Below, piece after piece: positions 7,561 through 16,549 of a stretch of DNA of 64,000 bases. The stretch covers positions 248,001 to 312,000 of the forward strand of contig JBMNKF010000007.1 of NCBI GenBank assembly GCA_050952065.1, written 5' to 3'. Numbering within the stretch: the first letter of the stretch is position 1; the number at the start of each line of letters is the position of its first letter. The translations under genes were made by a program, and so were the position numbers. Below the pieces are notes generated by a model. That model saw only the letters and a program-made list of their open reading frames with translations, was not told where the DNA came from and made no database searches. The DNA is from JAXGZG01 sp050952065. GTDB lineage: Bacteria > Bacillota > Sulfobacillia > Fermentithermobacillales > Fermentithermobacillaceae.

Positions 7561-10500
7561 TTGAGCGTATTTCAAGAAGTTGACCCTAAGACTCCCGTGA
7601 ATCAAAGGGAGAGCCGGGTGCTTAGTTACTGGCAGGACCGAGATATCGCCAAGAAGAGCGTGAGTATGAGAGAGGGCCAACCCCGGTTCATATTCTACGA
7701 GGGGCCGCCGACCGCTAACGGCATTCCTGGCATTCACCACGTGCTGTCCAGGACTATCAAAGACATTGCCTGCAGATACAAGACAATGCAGGGCTATCAA
7801 GTCAGTCGCAAGGCCGGATGGGACACCCACGGATTGCCCGTGGAAATCGAAGTCGAAAAACGACTGGGCCTTTCATCCAAGAAGGAAATTGAGGATTACG
7901 GCATTGAGCGCTTCAATGAACAATGCCGTGAATCGGTGTTTTCGTACGAAAGAGAATGGCGCCGGCTCACAGAGCGCATAGGATACTGGATTGATATGGA
8001 CAATCCTTACGTCACTCTGGACAACGACTACATCGAAACCGTATGGTGGATCTTGAAGCAGTACTTCGAAGCCGGACTCATCTACGAAGGCCACAAGATC
8101 CTCCCCTATTGTCCCAGGTGCGGTACCCCCCTGGCGTCTCATGAGGTGGCCCAAGGTTACAGAGATGAGGCTATCGACTCCATCTATGTGAAGATGAAGG
8201 TCAAGGGGAAGAATCGCGAGTATCTCCTGGTCTGGACCACGACTCCTTGGACTTTGCCATCCAACGTAGCCATAGCAGCCAATCCCGAGAGTACCTATGT
8301 CAGGGCGCAGTTGGGAGACGAAATCTATTATCTTGTGGAAGAAAGAGTCGAGCCCATTCTGGGTAAGGATGCCAAAATACTGTCAAGGGTCAAAGGTCGA
8401 GACCTGGAGTTCCTCGAGTATGAGCAGCTATTGCCTTTTGCCAAGGTCCAAAAGAAGGCGTTTTTTGTAGTCTTGGCTGACTTTGTCTCTACAATGGATG
8501 GTACGGGTCTGGTGCACATCGCCCCCGCTTACGGCGAGGATGACTATAGGGTCGGGCAGGAGTACGATCTGCCTATGCTTCATCTGGTTAACGAGGAAGG
8601 AAGATTCGTCCCAGAGGTGGCGCCGTGGGCAGGCGAGTTTGTGAAACAAGCCGACCCTCAGATAACCAGGGCGCTGTCCCGAGAAAACAAGCTTCTCAAG
8701 CGGGAACACATGGTCCACTCGTATCCGCACTGTTGGAGGTGCGACACGCCGCTTCTGTATTACGCCAGGAAATCGTGGTACATCGCCACCACCAAGTATA
8801 GAGACCGCATGATCGCCGCCAACCAGAAGGTGACATGGTACCCACAGCATGTGGGCACCGGCCGATTCGGCGACTGGCTGGAGAACATGGTGGACTGGGC
8901 GTTGTCCAGGAATCGATATTGGGGCACACCCCTGAATATCTGGAAGTGCACCCAGTGCGGAAAACTCGAGTCCATCGGTTCTCGAGAAGAATTGTCCGCT
9001 AGAGCCGTTGAGGCTGTTGATCCCACGACTGTGGACCTTCACAGGCCGTTTGTTGATGATATCCATCTGCAATGCTCGTGCGGGGGACTCATGTCGCGCA
9101 CGCCGGAGGTGATAGACTGCTGGTTTGACTCAGGCGCCATGCCTTACGGCCAGATGCACTATCCCTTCGAGCACAAGGACGACTTCCACCTGTATTTCCC
9201 CGCAGATTTCATAGCAGAGGGTTTGGACCAAACCAGAGGTTGGTTCTACTCGCTGATGGCCATATCAACCTTCCTTTTTGACCAATCCGCTTTCAAGAGC
9301 GTCCTTGTGAATGACCTGGTTCTAGATAAGGACGGCTCCAAGATGTCCAAGTCCAAAGGCAATACGGTTGATCCATGGGAAATGATCGACAGGTTTGGCG
9401 TGGACGCACTGCGGTGGTATTTCATGGCCGTTTCGCCGCCTTGGGTCCCCACTCGTTTCGATCCTGAAGGGATCAAGGAAATCGCAGTGAGGTTCCTTGG
9501 CACTCTAGACAACGTCTACGCATTCTTCACTTTGTACGCCAACATCGACAACCTGGATCCTAAGGATATTTCCATCCCCGTAGAGAAGCGTCCCGAAATC
9601 GACCGATGGATCATCTCACGGCTCAATTCTCTCACCAAGGATGTCAGGGAGTACATGGAGGCTTACGACTTTACCAAGACCACCCGGGCTATCTCAGGAT
9701 TCGTAGTTGACGAGGTTTCCAACTGGTTCGTGCGGCGGAGCCGTGAAAGGTTCTGGTCCACAGACTTCGGCCTAGACAAGAAGTCCGCATACCGCACTCT
9801 TTACGAAGTGCTTCTGACTGTCTCCAAGCTAATGGCACCTTTTGCTCCCTTTGCGGCCGAAGACATCTATTTGAACCTGACCGGCGGCACATCCATGGAG
9901 TCGGTTCATTTGGAGGACTACCCGTCAGCGGACGAAGAGGTCATCGACCTAGAACTCCAAGAACGCATGGCACTGGTCATGACTTTAGTGTCGTTGGGAA
10001 GAGCGGTTCGGAACAAAGTCCAAATCAAGGTAAGGCAGCCTCTTCGGAAGATGCTGGTCAACGGGAAGCACAGGCGTCTACTGACCGGAATGGAAGACTT
10101 GGTTAGAGAAGAACTCAATGTAAAGGAAGTCGTCTACGTTGACGACCTTCAGGACTATGTTCTCTACGAAGCAAAACCCAACCTTCCAGTAGCGGGACCC
10201 AAGTTTGGGAAACGCTTGGGCGGGATCATGAAAGCTCTCTCATCTCTTGACGCGTCAGAGATCGCCAAGTCCCTTGAATCCTCGGGCCAGGCTCAGATAG
10301 AGGTGGGTGACGAGACCATTAGGCTGGCAGGTGAGGACGTGGAGATCCGAATCCGCGCCAGGGAGGGGTTCGCCATCGAGATGGAAAAGGACGTCTTCGT
10401 CATATTGGATACTGAGATCGACGAGGCTCTTGCTTTAGAAGGGATCGCAAGAGAGATAGTGTCCAAGGTCCAAACCATGAGAAAGAATCTTGGATTCAAC

Positions 10501-10731
10501 GTGCTAGATAACATCAACATGGACGTAGCCTGCGATGATGTGGTGAAGAGCGCTATCGCTCTTCATGAGGCTTACATCAAGGGCGACACACTATGCCGAC
10601 GTCTGCAAACCCAGGACCTTCCCAGGGCCGCTTCTGACGCGGTGAGCGGTGATTCTGATGACTTCCAGGCGTGGGATATTAACGGCCACCAGGTGCTCAT
10701 AAGGCTGGAACGCATCCCGGCAGAAGCCTAG
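7561..10731 (+). CDS. ileS: Isoleucyl-tRNA synthetase, long (type 2) form
   Basis: IleS charges tRNA-Ile. The protein is 1056 residues from the TTG at 7561, which follows a GGAGGT site by six bases; an in-frame start at 7522 lies in the leader terminator and is rejected. The class I signature is PGIHH near residue 58, and KMSKS occurs near residue 594. An editing (CP1) domain with WTTTPWTLPSN, a DQTRGWFYS segment, CPRCG, CTQCG and CSCGG metal-binding cysteines and a long C-terminal extension are present. This architecture is the eukaryote-like type 2 form, a class known to be less sensitive to mupirocin; that property is a family trend, not shown here. Confidence 0.96.
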   Translation: MSVFQEVDPKTPVNQRESRVLSYWQDRDIAKKSVSMREGQPRFIFYEGPPTANGIPGIHHVLSRTIKDIACRYKTMQGYQVSRKAGWDTHGLPVEIEVEKRLGLSSKKEIEDYGIERFNEQCRESVFSYEREWRRLTERIGYWIDMDNPYVTLDNDYIETVWWILKQYFEAGLIYEGHKILPYCPRCGTPLASHEVAQGYRDEAIDSIYVKMKVKGKNREYLLVWTTTPWTLPSNVAIAANPESTYVRAQLGDEIYYLVEERVEPILGKDAKILSRVKGRDLEFLEYEQLLPFAKVQKKAFFVVLADFVSTMDGTGLVHIAPAYGEDDYRVGQEYDLPMLHLVNEEGRFVPEVAPWAGEFVKQADPQITRALSRENKLLKREHMVHSYPHCWRCDTPLLYYARKSWYIATTKYRDRMIAANQKVTWYPQHVGTGRFGDWLENMVDWALSRNRYWGTPLNIWKCTQCGKLESIGSREELSARAVEAVDPTTVDLHRPFVDDIHLQCSCGGLMSRTPEVIDCWFDSGAMPYGQMHYPFEHKDDFHLYFPADFIAEGLDQTRGWFYSLMAISTFLFDQSAFKSVLVNDLVLDKDGSKMSKSKGNTVDPWEMIDRFGVDALRWYFMAVSPPWVPTRFDPEGIKEIAVRFLGTLDNVYAFFTLYANIDNLDPKDISIPVEKRPEIDRWIISRLNSLTKDVREYMEAYDFTKTTRAISGFVVDEVSNWFVRRSRERFWSTDFGLDKKSAYRTLYEVLLTVSKLMAPFAPFAAEDIYLNLTGGTSMESVHLEDYPSADEEVIDLELQERMALVMTLVSLGRAVRNKVQIKVRQPLRKMLVNGKHRRLLTGMEDLVREELNVKEVVYVDDLQDYVLYEAKPNLPVAGPKFGKRLGGIMKALSSLDASEIAKSLESSGQAQIEVGDETIRLAGEDVEIRIRAREGFAIEMEKDVFVILDTEIDEALALEGIAREIVSKVQTMRKNLGFNVLDNINMDVACDDVVKSAIALHEAYIKGDTLCRRLQTQDLPRAASDAVSGDSDDFQAWDINGHQVLIRLERIPAEA

Positions 10732-10750
10732 CTGCAACGCCTGGCTTGAG

Positions 10751-10793
10751 ATGCCCCGGTTTTCCCCAAAGAAACCGGGGCATTCGGTTTTCT
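10751..10793 (+). terminator. Rho-independent terminator after ileS
   Basis: A 12-base-pair stem (ATGCCCCGGTTT with its complement AAACCGGGGCAT, 10751-10762 and 10772-10783) closes a nine-base loop and is followed by a T-rich tail (TCGGTTTTCTT). It starts 20 bases after the ileS stop. Confidence 0.88.
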
Positions 10794-10861
10794 TGGGCGT
10801 ATACGTTTGGCGAGTCTTAGAAAACCCTAGTCAAAAGACTACCAAGGGCGGAGGTATTTCC

Positions 10862-12784
10862 TTGTTCAAGGCGCTTTTTACTCCCGTAGAGATAAACCAG
10901 ATGACCGTCAAGAACCGTTTGGCGGTGCCTCCCATGGTTACCAATTACGGAAACGAACGGGGAGAAGTCACCGAAAGACATATTGCGTATCTTTCTGAGA
11001 GAGCTCGAGGCGGTTTCGGCCTAATTACTCTGGAGGCCGTGGCAGTTCATCCTCAGGGAATCGGGTTTCCAAAAGGGATCGGTTTGTGGAGCGACCACCA
11101 GGTAGAAGGTCTCTCCCGCTTAGTCAGGGCAATTCATTCGTACGGCGCTCGGGTTTCGGTGCAGTTGTATCATTCGGGCCGGCAAACCTTCGGAGAAGTG
11201 ATAGGAACCCAAGTGGTGTCGGCCTCCCCCATTCCCTGTCCGTCATGTAAAGAAGTACCCAAAGAGTTGACTGTCAAAGACATCAGGGAACTGGTCAGAT
11301 GTTTCGCCAAAGCTGCCGAAAGGGCCAAGATAGCCGGGGCTGACGCTGTGGAAATCCATGGTGCCCACGGATATCTCGTTGCCCAGTTTGTTTCCCCATA
11401 CTCCAACAAGCGCGTGGATATGTACGGAGGGCCCCTTCACAATAGACTTCGCTTTCCTCTGGAGGTAGTAACGGCCATACGCCGGGTGACGGGCCCTGAG
11501 TTCGCCGTCATCTACAGGATATCTCCGCAAGAGAGAGTCCCAGGCGGGCTGACTTTGAACGAGACCCTCCCCATAGTGAGTATACTGGCCGAGGCGGGAG
11601 TTGATGCTTTTAGCGTCTCAACGGGTGTGTACGGGAGTATGCCCTGGATTATCCCCAACTACTGTCTGCCCGACGGGCTCAACGTAGATGATGCCAAGGC
11701 GATCCGAGAATGCGCCGGTCTGCCGGTAATGGCGGCGGGTAAGATCGTGGATCCTTATCTTGCGGATTCCATTGTAACGAGCGGGAAGGCTGACATAGTC
11801 TTCATGGGGAGAGCCTCCATAGTCGATCCCGAACTCCCTCTCAAAGCCGCATCCGGGGCGCTAGACGATATCCGCCCGTGCATCACGTGCAATCAGGGTT
11901 GTGTGGGCGGTTTGATGGGACCGCTGGGTGAAATGTCGTGCTTGGTAAACCCCTCAGTTGGCCACGAGAGGGAACGCTGCGAGAGAACTTCTGTGCCCAA
12001 GAAGTGCTTAGTGGTTGGCGGAGGGCCCGCCGGCTTGGAAGCCGCCCGCATATTGGCGGAACGGGGACACCATGTGGTTCTTTCTGAGAAGAACCGAGAC
12101 CTGGGCGGCAGTTTCCGTCTGGCATCTCTGCCACCCCAGAAACAGCCTTTGGCCAAGCTGGTGAGATGGCAGACAGATCAGGCGATCAAGGCAGGAGTCA
12201 CCATAAAGACCGGTCACGAGATAACCGGGCAATCCATAAGCGACTATCGTCCCGATGTGATAGTGATCGCTACAGGGGCAAGACATGGGTCTTTTGGCAT
12301 CCCCGGAGCGGATGGACCGTGGGTTTTTACTGCTTCTCAAGTTCTAACCGGGCAGGTAACGACAGGACAACGGATCCTGATCATGGGCGGCGGTGCAGTG
12401 GGATGCGAGACGGCAGATCACCTCCTGCATATGGGAAAGGAAGTCACCATTGTGGAAGCCCTACCTGAACTGGCAAGAGATGCGGAGGCATCTCAGAGGT
12501 TTTTTCTCCTAAGAAGGCTTAAGGATCTAGGGATTCGGGAGCATCTGAATACCACCATTGTCGAGGTACTGCAGGACGGGGTCTTGTGCCAGAGCCGTGG
12601 GAAGCCTCTGGAGTTGCGCGGTTTCGACACTATAGTGTCGGCCTTGGGGTTCGTGTCCGACAATAGCCTCGTTAAGAGCATCTCCGATGCTAGGGCGGAA
12701 ATCCATGTCATCGGAGATGCCCTAGAACCCCGCACCGCATTGGAAGCCATAAGGGACGCACAGGTCTTGGCGAGGAGCGTCTAG
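10862..12784 (+). CDS. OYE-type flavin/Fe-S oxidoreductase (2-enoate/2,4-dienoyl-CoA reductase family)
   Basis: The protein is 640 residues from the TTG at 10862, eight or nine bases after a GGAGGT site; an upstream in-frame ATG at 10751 lies in the ileS terminator. Residues 1-340 form an old-yellow-enzyme TIM barrel with FMN (segments HSGRQ, VEIHGAHGYL, FVSPYSNKR, FMGRASI). A CITCNQGC...C cluster around residues 340-370 should hold a 4Fe-4S centre. The C-terminal half has two Rossmann motifs, VVGGGPAGLEAA and IMGGGAVGCETA, for FAD and NAD(P)H. The family reduces activated C=C bonds of enoates, dienoyl-CoAs or bile-acid-like molecules. No neighbour tells the substrate; it stands alone between terminator and M24 gene. 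Confidence 0.88.
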   Translation: MFKALFTPVEINQMTVKNRLAVPPMVTNYGNERGEVTERHIAYLSERARGGFGLITLEAVAVHPQGIGFPKGIGLWSDHQVEGLSRLVRAIHSYGARVSVQLYHSGRQTFGEVIGTQVVSASPIPCPSCKEVPKELTVKDIRELVRCFAKAAERAKIAGADAVEIHGAHGYLVAQFVSPYSNKRVDMYGGPLHNRLRFPLEVVTAIRRVTGPEFAVIYRISPQERVPGGLTLNETLPIVSILAEAGVDAFSVSTGVYGSMPWIIPNYCLPDGLNVDDAKAIRECAGLPVMAAGKIVDPYLADSIVTSGKADIVFMGRASIVDPELPLKAASGALDDIRPCITCNQGCVGGLMGPLGEMSCLVNPSVGHERERCERTSVPKKCLVVGGGPAGLEAARILAERGHHVVLSEKNRDLGGSFRLASLPPQKQPLAKLVRWQTDQAIKAGVTIKTGHEITGQSISDYRPDVIVIATGARHGSFGIPGADGPWVFTASQVLTGQVTTGQRILIMGGGAVGCETADHLLHMGKEVTIVEALPELARDAEASQRFFLLRRLKDLGIREHLNTTIVEVLQDGVLCQSRGKPLELRGFDTIVSALGFVSDNSLVKSISDARAEIHVIGDALEPRTALEAIRDAQVLARSV

Positions 12785-12931
12785 CAAACCTCTGCGGCAC
12801 AGATCTGCCTATGTGTACGGAAACACAGGATTGGGCCCCCCATCTCTGCAAGGAAATTCCTTGTCAGGCGTCGAAAGATATCCGCGAGAGAGTTCTCAAG
12901 ATCCTAAATACATGAACAGGGGGTATCCTAT

Positions 12932-14125
12932 ATGAGCTTTCTCAAGCGGGAAGTTTTCTTGCGGCGCCACGAGCGTATCAGGGAGTTCTTGGAGAGGGAA
13001 GGGCAAGAGGCTTATGTCGTACTGACTCCTGACAACTTCTTTTACGTAACCGGCTTCTTTCTTGACGTAGCGCCTTGGGAACGCCCTGTGGCAGCGGTTA
13101 TTCCCAGGAAGGCAGAACCGTTTCTCGTTATGAACGAGCTGTCAACCCACCATCTTCAGATGGCCAAGGAAAGAAACACCCTTGCGGTTGACGATGTGTA
13201 CATCTGGCACGAGCACGTGTCATCAACTATCAGGGGTTACACGAAGATTCAGTGGACCGGTCTCTTGGCTCAGGAGCTTAAGAGGCGCGGGATTGATAGA
13301 GGAGTTTTGGCTTGCGATTCATCTCCTGCATCTTTGAGGCCGCTGACGGAGTATCTTCCTAAGGTGACTTTCGCTACTGAGGCCGAGTTCATCAAGGAAA
13401 TGCGTATGTACAAGAGCCCGGAGGAACTCGAGTTCTTTAGACTCGGCGCCAAGCTCTCGGACTATGGGCAGTCTGTATTCAAAGATCTTGTCAAGCCAGG
13501 AAAACTCATGGTGGACGTGGACTATGCCACCGTGAGGGAAATGGCAATCAAGGGCGCGGAGATGTTCCCGGGAGACAGAGTTGAAGTACGTTGCTCGAGC
13601 CTCAGCGGACCCGCTTCGGCTTCACCACACGGAACAGGCGCCGACTGCGACATGCGCATCGAAAGGGGTCATGGAATAGTCAACATAATCATTGTCCGCT
13701 ACAACGGCTATGTGACAGAAAACGAGCGAACGTACATAGTAGGCGAACCCAGTGAGATTCAGGAGAAAGCTTTCAGAGCCGCCACGAGGGCAACAGAAGC
13801 AGCCATAGCGCAGATGGTAGCCGGCAACATGGTATCCTCCATCGATGCTGCCGCCCAAGCGGAGATCGAGAAGGCCGGCCTCGGTCAATACATCCGGCAC
13901 AGGACCGGACACGGCCTTGGAATTGCGGGCCACGAATTCCCTGAGGATGTGGCCTTCTGTCACAGACCTTTGCGGGCAGGCGAGGTGTGGTCCGCTGAAC
14001 CCGGAATCTACATTTACGGTGTGGGCGGGTTCAGGCATGACGACACTGTGATCGTGGGCGAGACAGCCCCCGAAGTAGTGACTACCTGGTCCAAGAAGAT
14101 AGAAGACCAGACTATCCCCGTGTAG
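12932..14125 (+). CDS. Creatinase/Xaa-Pro peptidase-like M24 protein, paralogue 1
   Basis: The 397-residue protein has the creatinase N-terminal domain (residues 1-150, with TPDNFFYVTGF) and a C-terminal pita-bread domain (160-397). The catalytic-site histidines in HRTGHGLGIAGHE and the glutamate in WSAEPGIYI are kept. However, two carboxylates that bind metal in true aminopeptidases are altered: the usual LxDxG segment reads IVNIIIVRYNG and the second aspartate is replaced in TENERT. The last ligand segment reads FRHDDT instead of xRxED. This pattern fits a metal-free hydrolase such as creatinase rather than a peptidase. ATG at 12932 follows an AGGGGGT site. It is about 65-70% identical by eye to the gene at 15356-16549. 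Confidence 0.88.
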   Translation: MSFLKREVFLRRHERIREFLEREGQEAYVVLTPDNFFYVTGFFLDVAPWERPVAAVIPRKAEPFLVMNELSTHHLQMAKERNTLAVDDVYIWHEHVSSTIRGYTKIQWTGLLAQELKRRGIDRGVLACDSSPASLRPLTEYLPKVTFATEAEFIKEMRMYKSPEELEFFRLGAKLSDYGQSVFKDLVKPGKLMVDVDYATVREMAIKGAEMFPGDRVEVRCSSLSGPASASPHGTGADCDMRIERGHGIVNIIIVRYNGYVTENERTYIVGEPSEIQEKAFRAATRATEAAIAQMVAGNMVSSIDAAAQAEIEKAGLGQYIRHRTGHGLGIAGHEFPEDVAFCHRPLRAGEVWSAEPGIYIYGVGGFRHDDTVIVGETAPEVVTTWSKKIEDQTIPV

Positions 14126-14140
14126 CCCCCGCGTAGTCTG

Positions 14141-14190
14141 GGATTTCCCGGAGTCTTTGGGGTTCTATCCCCCAAGGGCTCCGGGAATCC
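14141..14190 (+). terminator. Strong inverted repeat downstream of the first M24 gene
   Basis: GGATTTCCCGGAG...TTTGGGG pairs with CCCCCAAG...CTCCGGGAATCC across a short loop, beginning 15 bases after the stop codon. There is no T-run, so it may be a terminator of the non-canonical kind or an mRNA 3' stabiliser. Confidence 0.5.
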
Positions 14191-14312
14191 TCATGGGTTC
14201 CGATAACACAATACCTTTGACTCCTGCCCCCTGCTCCCTGCAATCTCTCCCACCTATATCAACACCTTTCTCATAGCCTGGCCTCAGGCCACATAAGAAA
14301 AGGTGACAGGAG

Positions 14313-15251
14313 GTGGGTGCTATCGCACCGAGGGTTATTGTCACCGGCGGAGCGGGGTTCATCGGTTCGCATACGGTGGAACTACTGACCAGTCTTGGAT
14401 TCGAAGTAACCATCGTGGATGACCTCTCGTCCGGCCATTACATATCAAAAGGATCTAGTTTGGCATTGGTAGATATTCTGTCAAAGGAACTCAGATACGT
14501 GTTTGACGAAGTCAAACCCAACTATGTCATCCATCTAGCGGCACGCACTAGCGTCATGGAGTCCTTGGAAGACCCCGCAGGCTACTCTGAAACAAACATC
14601 GTGGGGACAATAAATGTCCTGGAAAACTGCGTGCGATGGAACATCGACAGATTGGTGTTCGCTTCATCGGCTTCAGTATATGGGCCCCCAAGGCACCGCT
14701 TGGTGTCTGAGAATCACCCTACTGTGCCCTTGTCCTTTTACGGGTTTTCCAAACTTGCGGCAGAGCAGTGTGTGCAGATGTTTAGGGAAAAGCACAACCT
14801 TTCGGCATCCATTTTGAGGTACTCTAACGTGTTTGGACCCAGGCAGGAAATGTCCAAGTGCCAAAGTGTGGTGACTCTGTTCACTCAGGCTGCCCTGAAT
14901 GGCTGCACGCCAACTGTATACGGTACCGGGCTGCAGACCAGACATTATGTCCACGTCGAAGACGTGGCCAGAGCCAACATCAAGGCGCTCCTCTCAAAAG
15001 AGGCCGACACCTTTAACGTCAGCACCGGTAAGCCTACCTCGGTAAGCCAGCTCTTGGAGATTGTATCCCAGGCTACGGGTAGAAAGCTTAGGCCTATTTT
15101 TGCTCCGGAGAGACAAGGGGACCTCCAACACAGCGCGCTAGATAACACCAAGATAAGAACGATTCTCGGATGGCGGGCTGAAAAGGACCTGTACCAGGGG
15201 ATAGCCGAGATGGTTCAGGACAGAAGATACGCGCATCAGAGTGTCCAGTAA
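14313..15251 (+). CDS. NAD-dependent sugar-nucleotide epimerase/dehydratase (GalE-like)
   Basis: An extended short-chain dehydrogenase of 312 residues that acts on a UDP- or dTDP-sugar. The NAD-binding motif VTGGAGFIGSHT is at the N-terminus, the catalytic serine is in FASSASVYGPP, and the YGFSK motif gives the tyrosine and lysine. A RHYVHVEDVARA segment and NVSTGKPTSV follow as in UDP-glucose 4-epimerases. The GTG at 14313 is six bases after an AAAGGTGA site; a GGAGG just upstream overlaps it, so an unusual ATC start 15 bases downstream cannot be excluded. It lies between the two M24 paralogues but no glycan cluster surrounds it. Confidence 0.87.
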   Translation: MGAIAPRVIVTGGAGFIGSHTVELLTSLGFEVTIVDDLSSGHYISKGSSLALVDILSKELRYVFDEVKPNYVIHLAARTSVMESLEDPAGYSETNIVGTINVLENCVRWNIDRLVFASSASVYGPPRHRLVSENHPTVPLSFYGFSKLAAEQCVQMFREKHNLSASILRYSNVFGPRQEMSKCQSVVTLFTQAALNGCTPTVYGTGLQTRHYVHVEDVARANIKALLSKEADTFNVSTGKPTSVSQLLEIVSQATGRKLRPIFAPERQGDLQHSALDNTKIRTILGWRAEKDLYQGIAEMVQDRRYAHQSVQ

Positions 15252-15288
15252 TCCTGGACGGTAGGGGCATTGACATCCATCACGTTAG

Positions 15289-15322
15289 ACCGGGAGGCAC
15301 CTCAGAGGCGTCTCCCGGTTTT
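15289..15322. terminator. Bidirectional terminator between convergent genes
   Basis: ACCGGGAG (15289-15296) pairs with CTCCCGGT (15312-15319), with extra partial pairing inside, and is followed by TTTTC on the + strand. It separates the epimerase gene from the leftward M24 gene. Confidence 0.75.
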
Positions 15323-15355
15323 CACTACAATCTGAATGCTAATCTTGACTCTATC

Positions 15356-16549
15356 TTATACCTTGATCGTCTGGTCCTTTAGGTTCTTGGGCCACTTTGT
15401 GACGATCTCGGGCGCGGTTTTGCCTACGATGACAGTGTCGTCATGCCTGAACCCGCCTACTTCGAAGATGTAGATCCCGGGTTCAGCCGACCATACTTCG
15501 CCTTCTATGAGCGGCCGGTTATTGAAGGCCACGTCCTCCGGGAACTCGTGGCCCGCAATTCCAAGACCGTGACCGGTTCTATGCCTGATGTACTGGCCGA
15601 AACCGGCCTCCTCGATCACAGCCTGGGCGGCCGCATCGATGGACCATACCGGGTTTCCTGCGACCATCTTTTCAGCAGCCGCGATGCATGCCTTTTCGGC
15701 AGCCTCGAAGGCTCTTGCCTGGATGTCTGTGGGTTCACCCACTATCCAAGTCCTCTCGTTCTCAATGGAGTACCCGCAGAAACTGCAACACAGCATGTCA
15801 ACTATGACATGGCCTACTTCGACGGTCATGTCAATGTCGCCTCCGGTGCCGTGGGGCGAACAGGAGTAGGGTCCGCTAAGGCTCAAGCACCAAGGCACAA
15901 AAGAATCGCCAGGGAAGAGTTTTGCGGCCTTTATGACCATCTGTTTTGCAACTTCCCGGTCGATCTCCGCAATGTATGCGCCGGGTTTGACTAGGTCTCT
16001 GAAGACCTCTTGAGCGTAGTCGGTAAGTTGTGCTCCGACCCTGTAGATCTCCAGCTCCTCGGGACACTTAACGGTTCTCATTTCAACCATGAGATTGGCT
16101 TCGGTGACCAAGTTGAGTTTGGGTAGGACGTTGAGGAGAGGTTTTACCGAAGCAGTTCCCGAATCGAAAGCCAAGGTGCCGCGGTCAATCCCGCGCTGCT
16201 TCAGTTGGTAGGCCAAGAGCTCAGTCCACTGCAACTTGGTGTAGCCCCTGAAAACGGTGGAGACGTGTTCTTGCCAGAAATACACATCATCCACAGCAAG
16301 CGTGCCTCTTCCTTTGGCGAGTCTAACGTGGTTAGTGGAAAGCTCGTTCATAACCATGAAAGGTTTGCCGTTCTTAGGAATAACGGCAGCTACAGGACGT
16401 TCCCAGGGAGCGACGTCCAGATGGAAACCGGTAACATAGTAGAAGTTGTCAGGAGTGAGGACGATATAGGCCTCGTACCCTTCCTTCTCCAAGAAAGCTT
16501 TGATGCTTTCGTGCCTCCGCAGATAGACTTCTCTCTTCAGGAAGTTCAT
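15356..16549 (-). CDS. Creatinase/Xaa-Pro peptidase-like M24 protein, paralogue 2
   Basis: This 397-residue protein is the same length as, and collinear with, the product at 12932-14125. It has the N-terminal creatinase domain with TPDNFYYVTGF and the pita-bread domain with HRTGHGLGIAGHE and WSAEPGIYI. Here the first metal-ligand segment reads VIVDML, retaining an aspartate that the first paralogue lacks, but the second ligand is again glutamate (IENERT) and the final segment is FRHDDT. A cysteine pair (LCCSFCGY) replaces the usual glycine-rich strand. Its ATG overlaps the stop of the sodium:solute symporter gene (ATGA), so hydrolase and transporter are probably co-translated and may take up and cleave the same small amide or guanidino compound. 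Confidence 0.88.
   Translation of the reverse strand: MNFLKREVYLRRHESIKAFLEKEGYEAYIVLTPDNFYYVTGFHLDVAPWERPVAAVIPKNGKPFMVMNELSTNHVRLAKGRGTLAVDDVYFWQEHVSTVFRGYTKLQWTELLAYQLKQRGIDRGTLAFDSGTASVKPLLNVLPKLNLVTEANLMVEMRTVKCPEELEIYRVGAQLTDYAQEVFRDLVKPGAYIAEIDREVAKQMVIKAAKLFPGDSFVPWCLSLSGPYSCSPHGTGGDIDMTVEVGHVIVDMLCCSFCGYSIENERTWIVGEPTDIQARAFEAAEKACIAAAEKMVAGNPVWSIDAAAQAVIEEAGFGQYIRHRTGHGLGIAGHEFPEDVAFNNRPLIEGEVWSAEPGIYIFEVGGFRHDDTVIVGKTAPEIVTKWPKNLKDQTIKV

Noticed and set aside
10751..10861. Extension of the OYE-type gene to an ATG at 10751
   Set aside because: This start is inside the ileS terminator hairpin. The TTG at 10862 has a GGAGGT site and matches the family N-terminus.
13622..14038. Reverse-strand frames inside the M24 genes (also 15443-15994)
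   Set aside because: They are mirror frames of a conserved gene pair; the two shadows resemble each other only because the real genes are paralogues.
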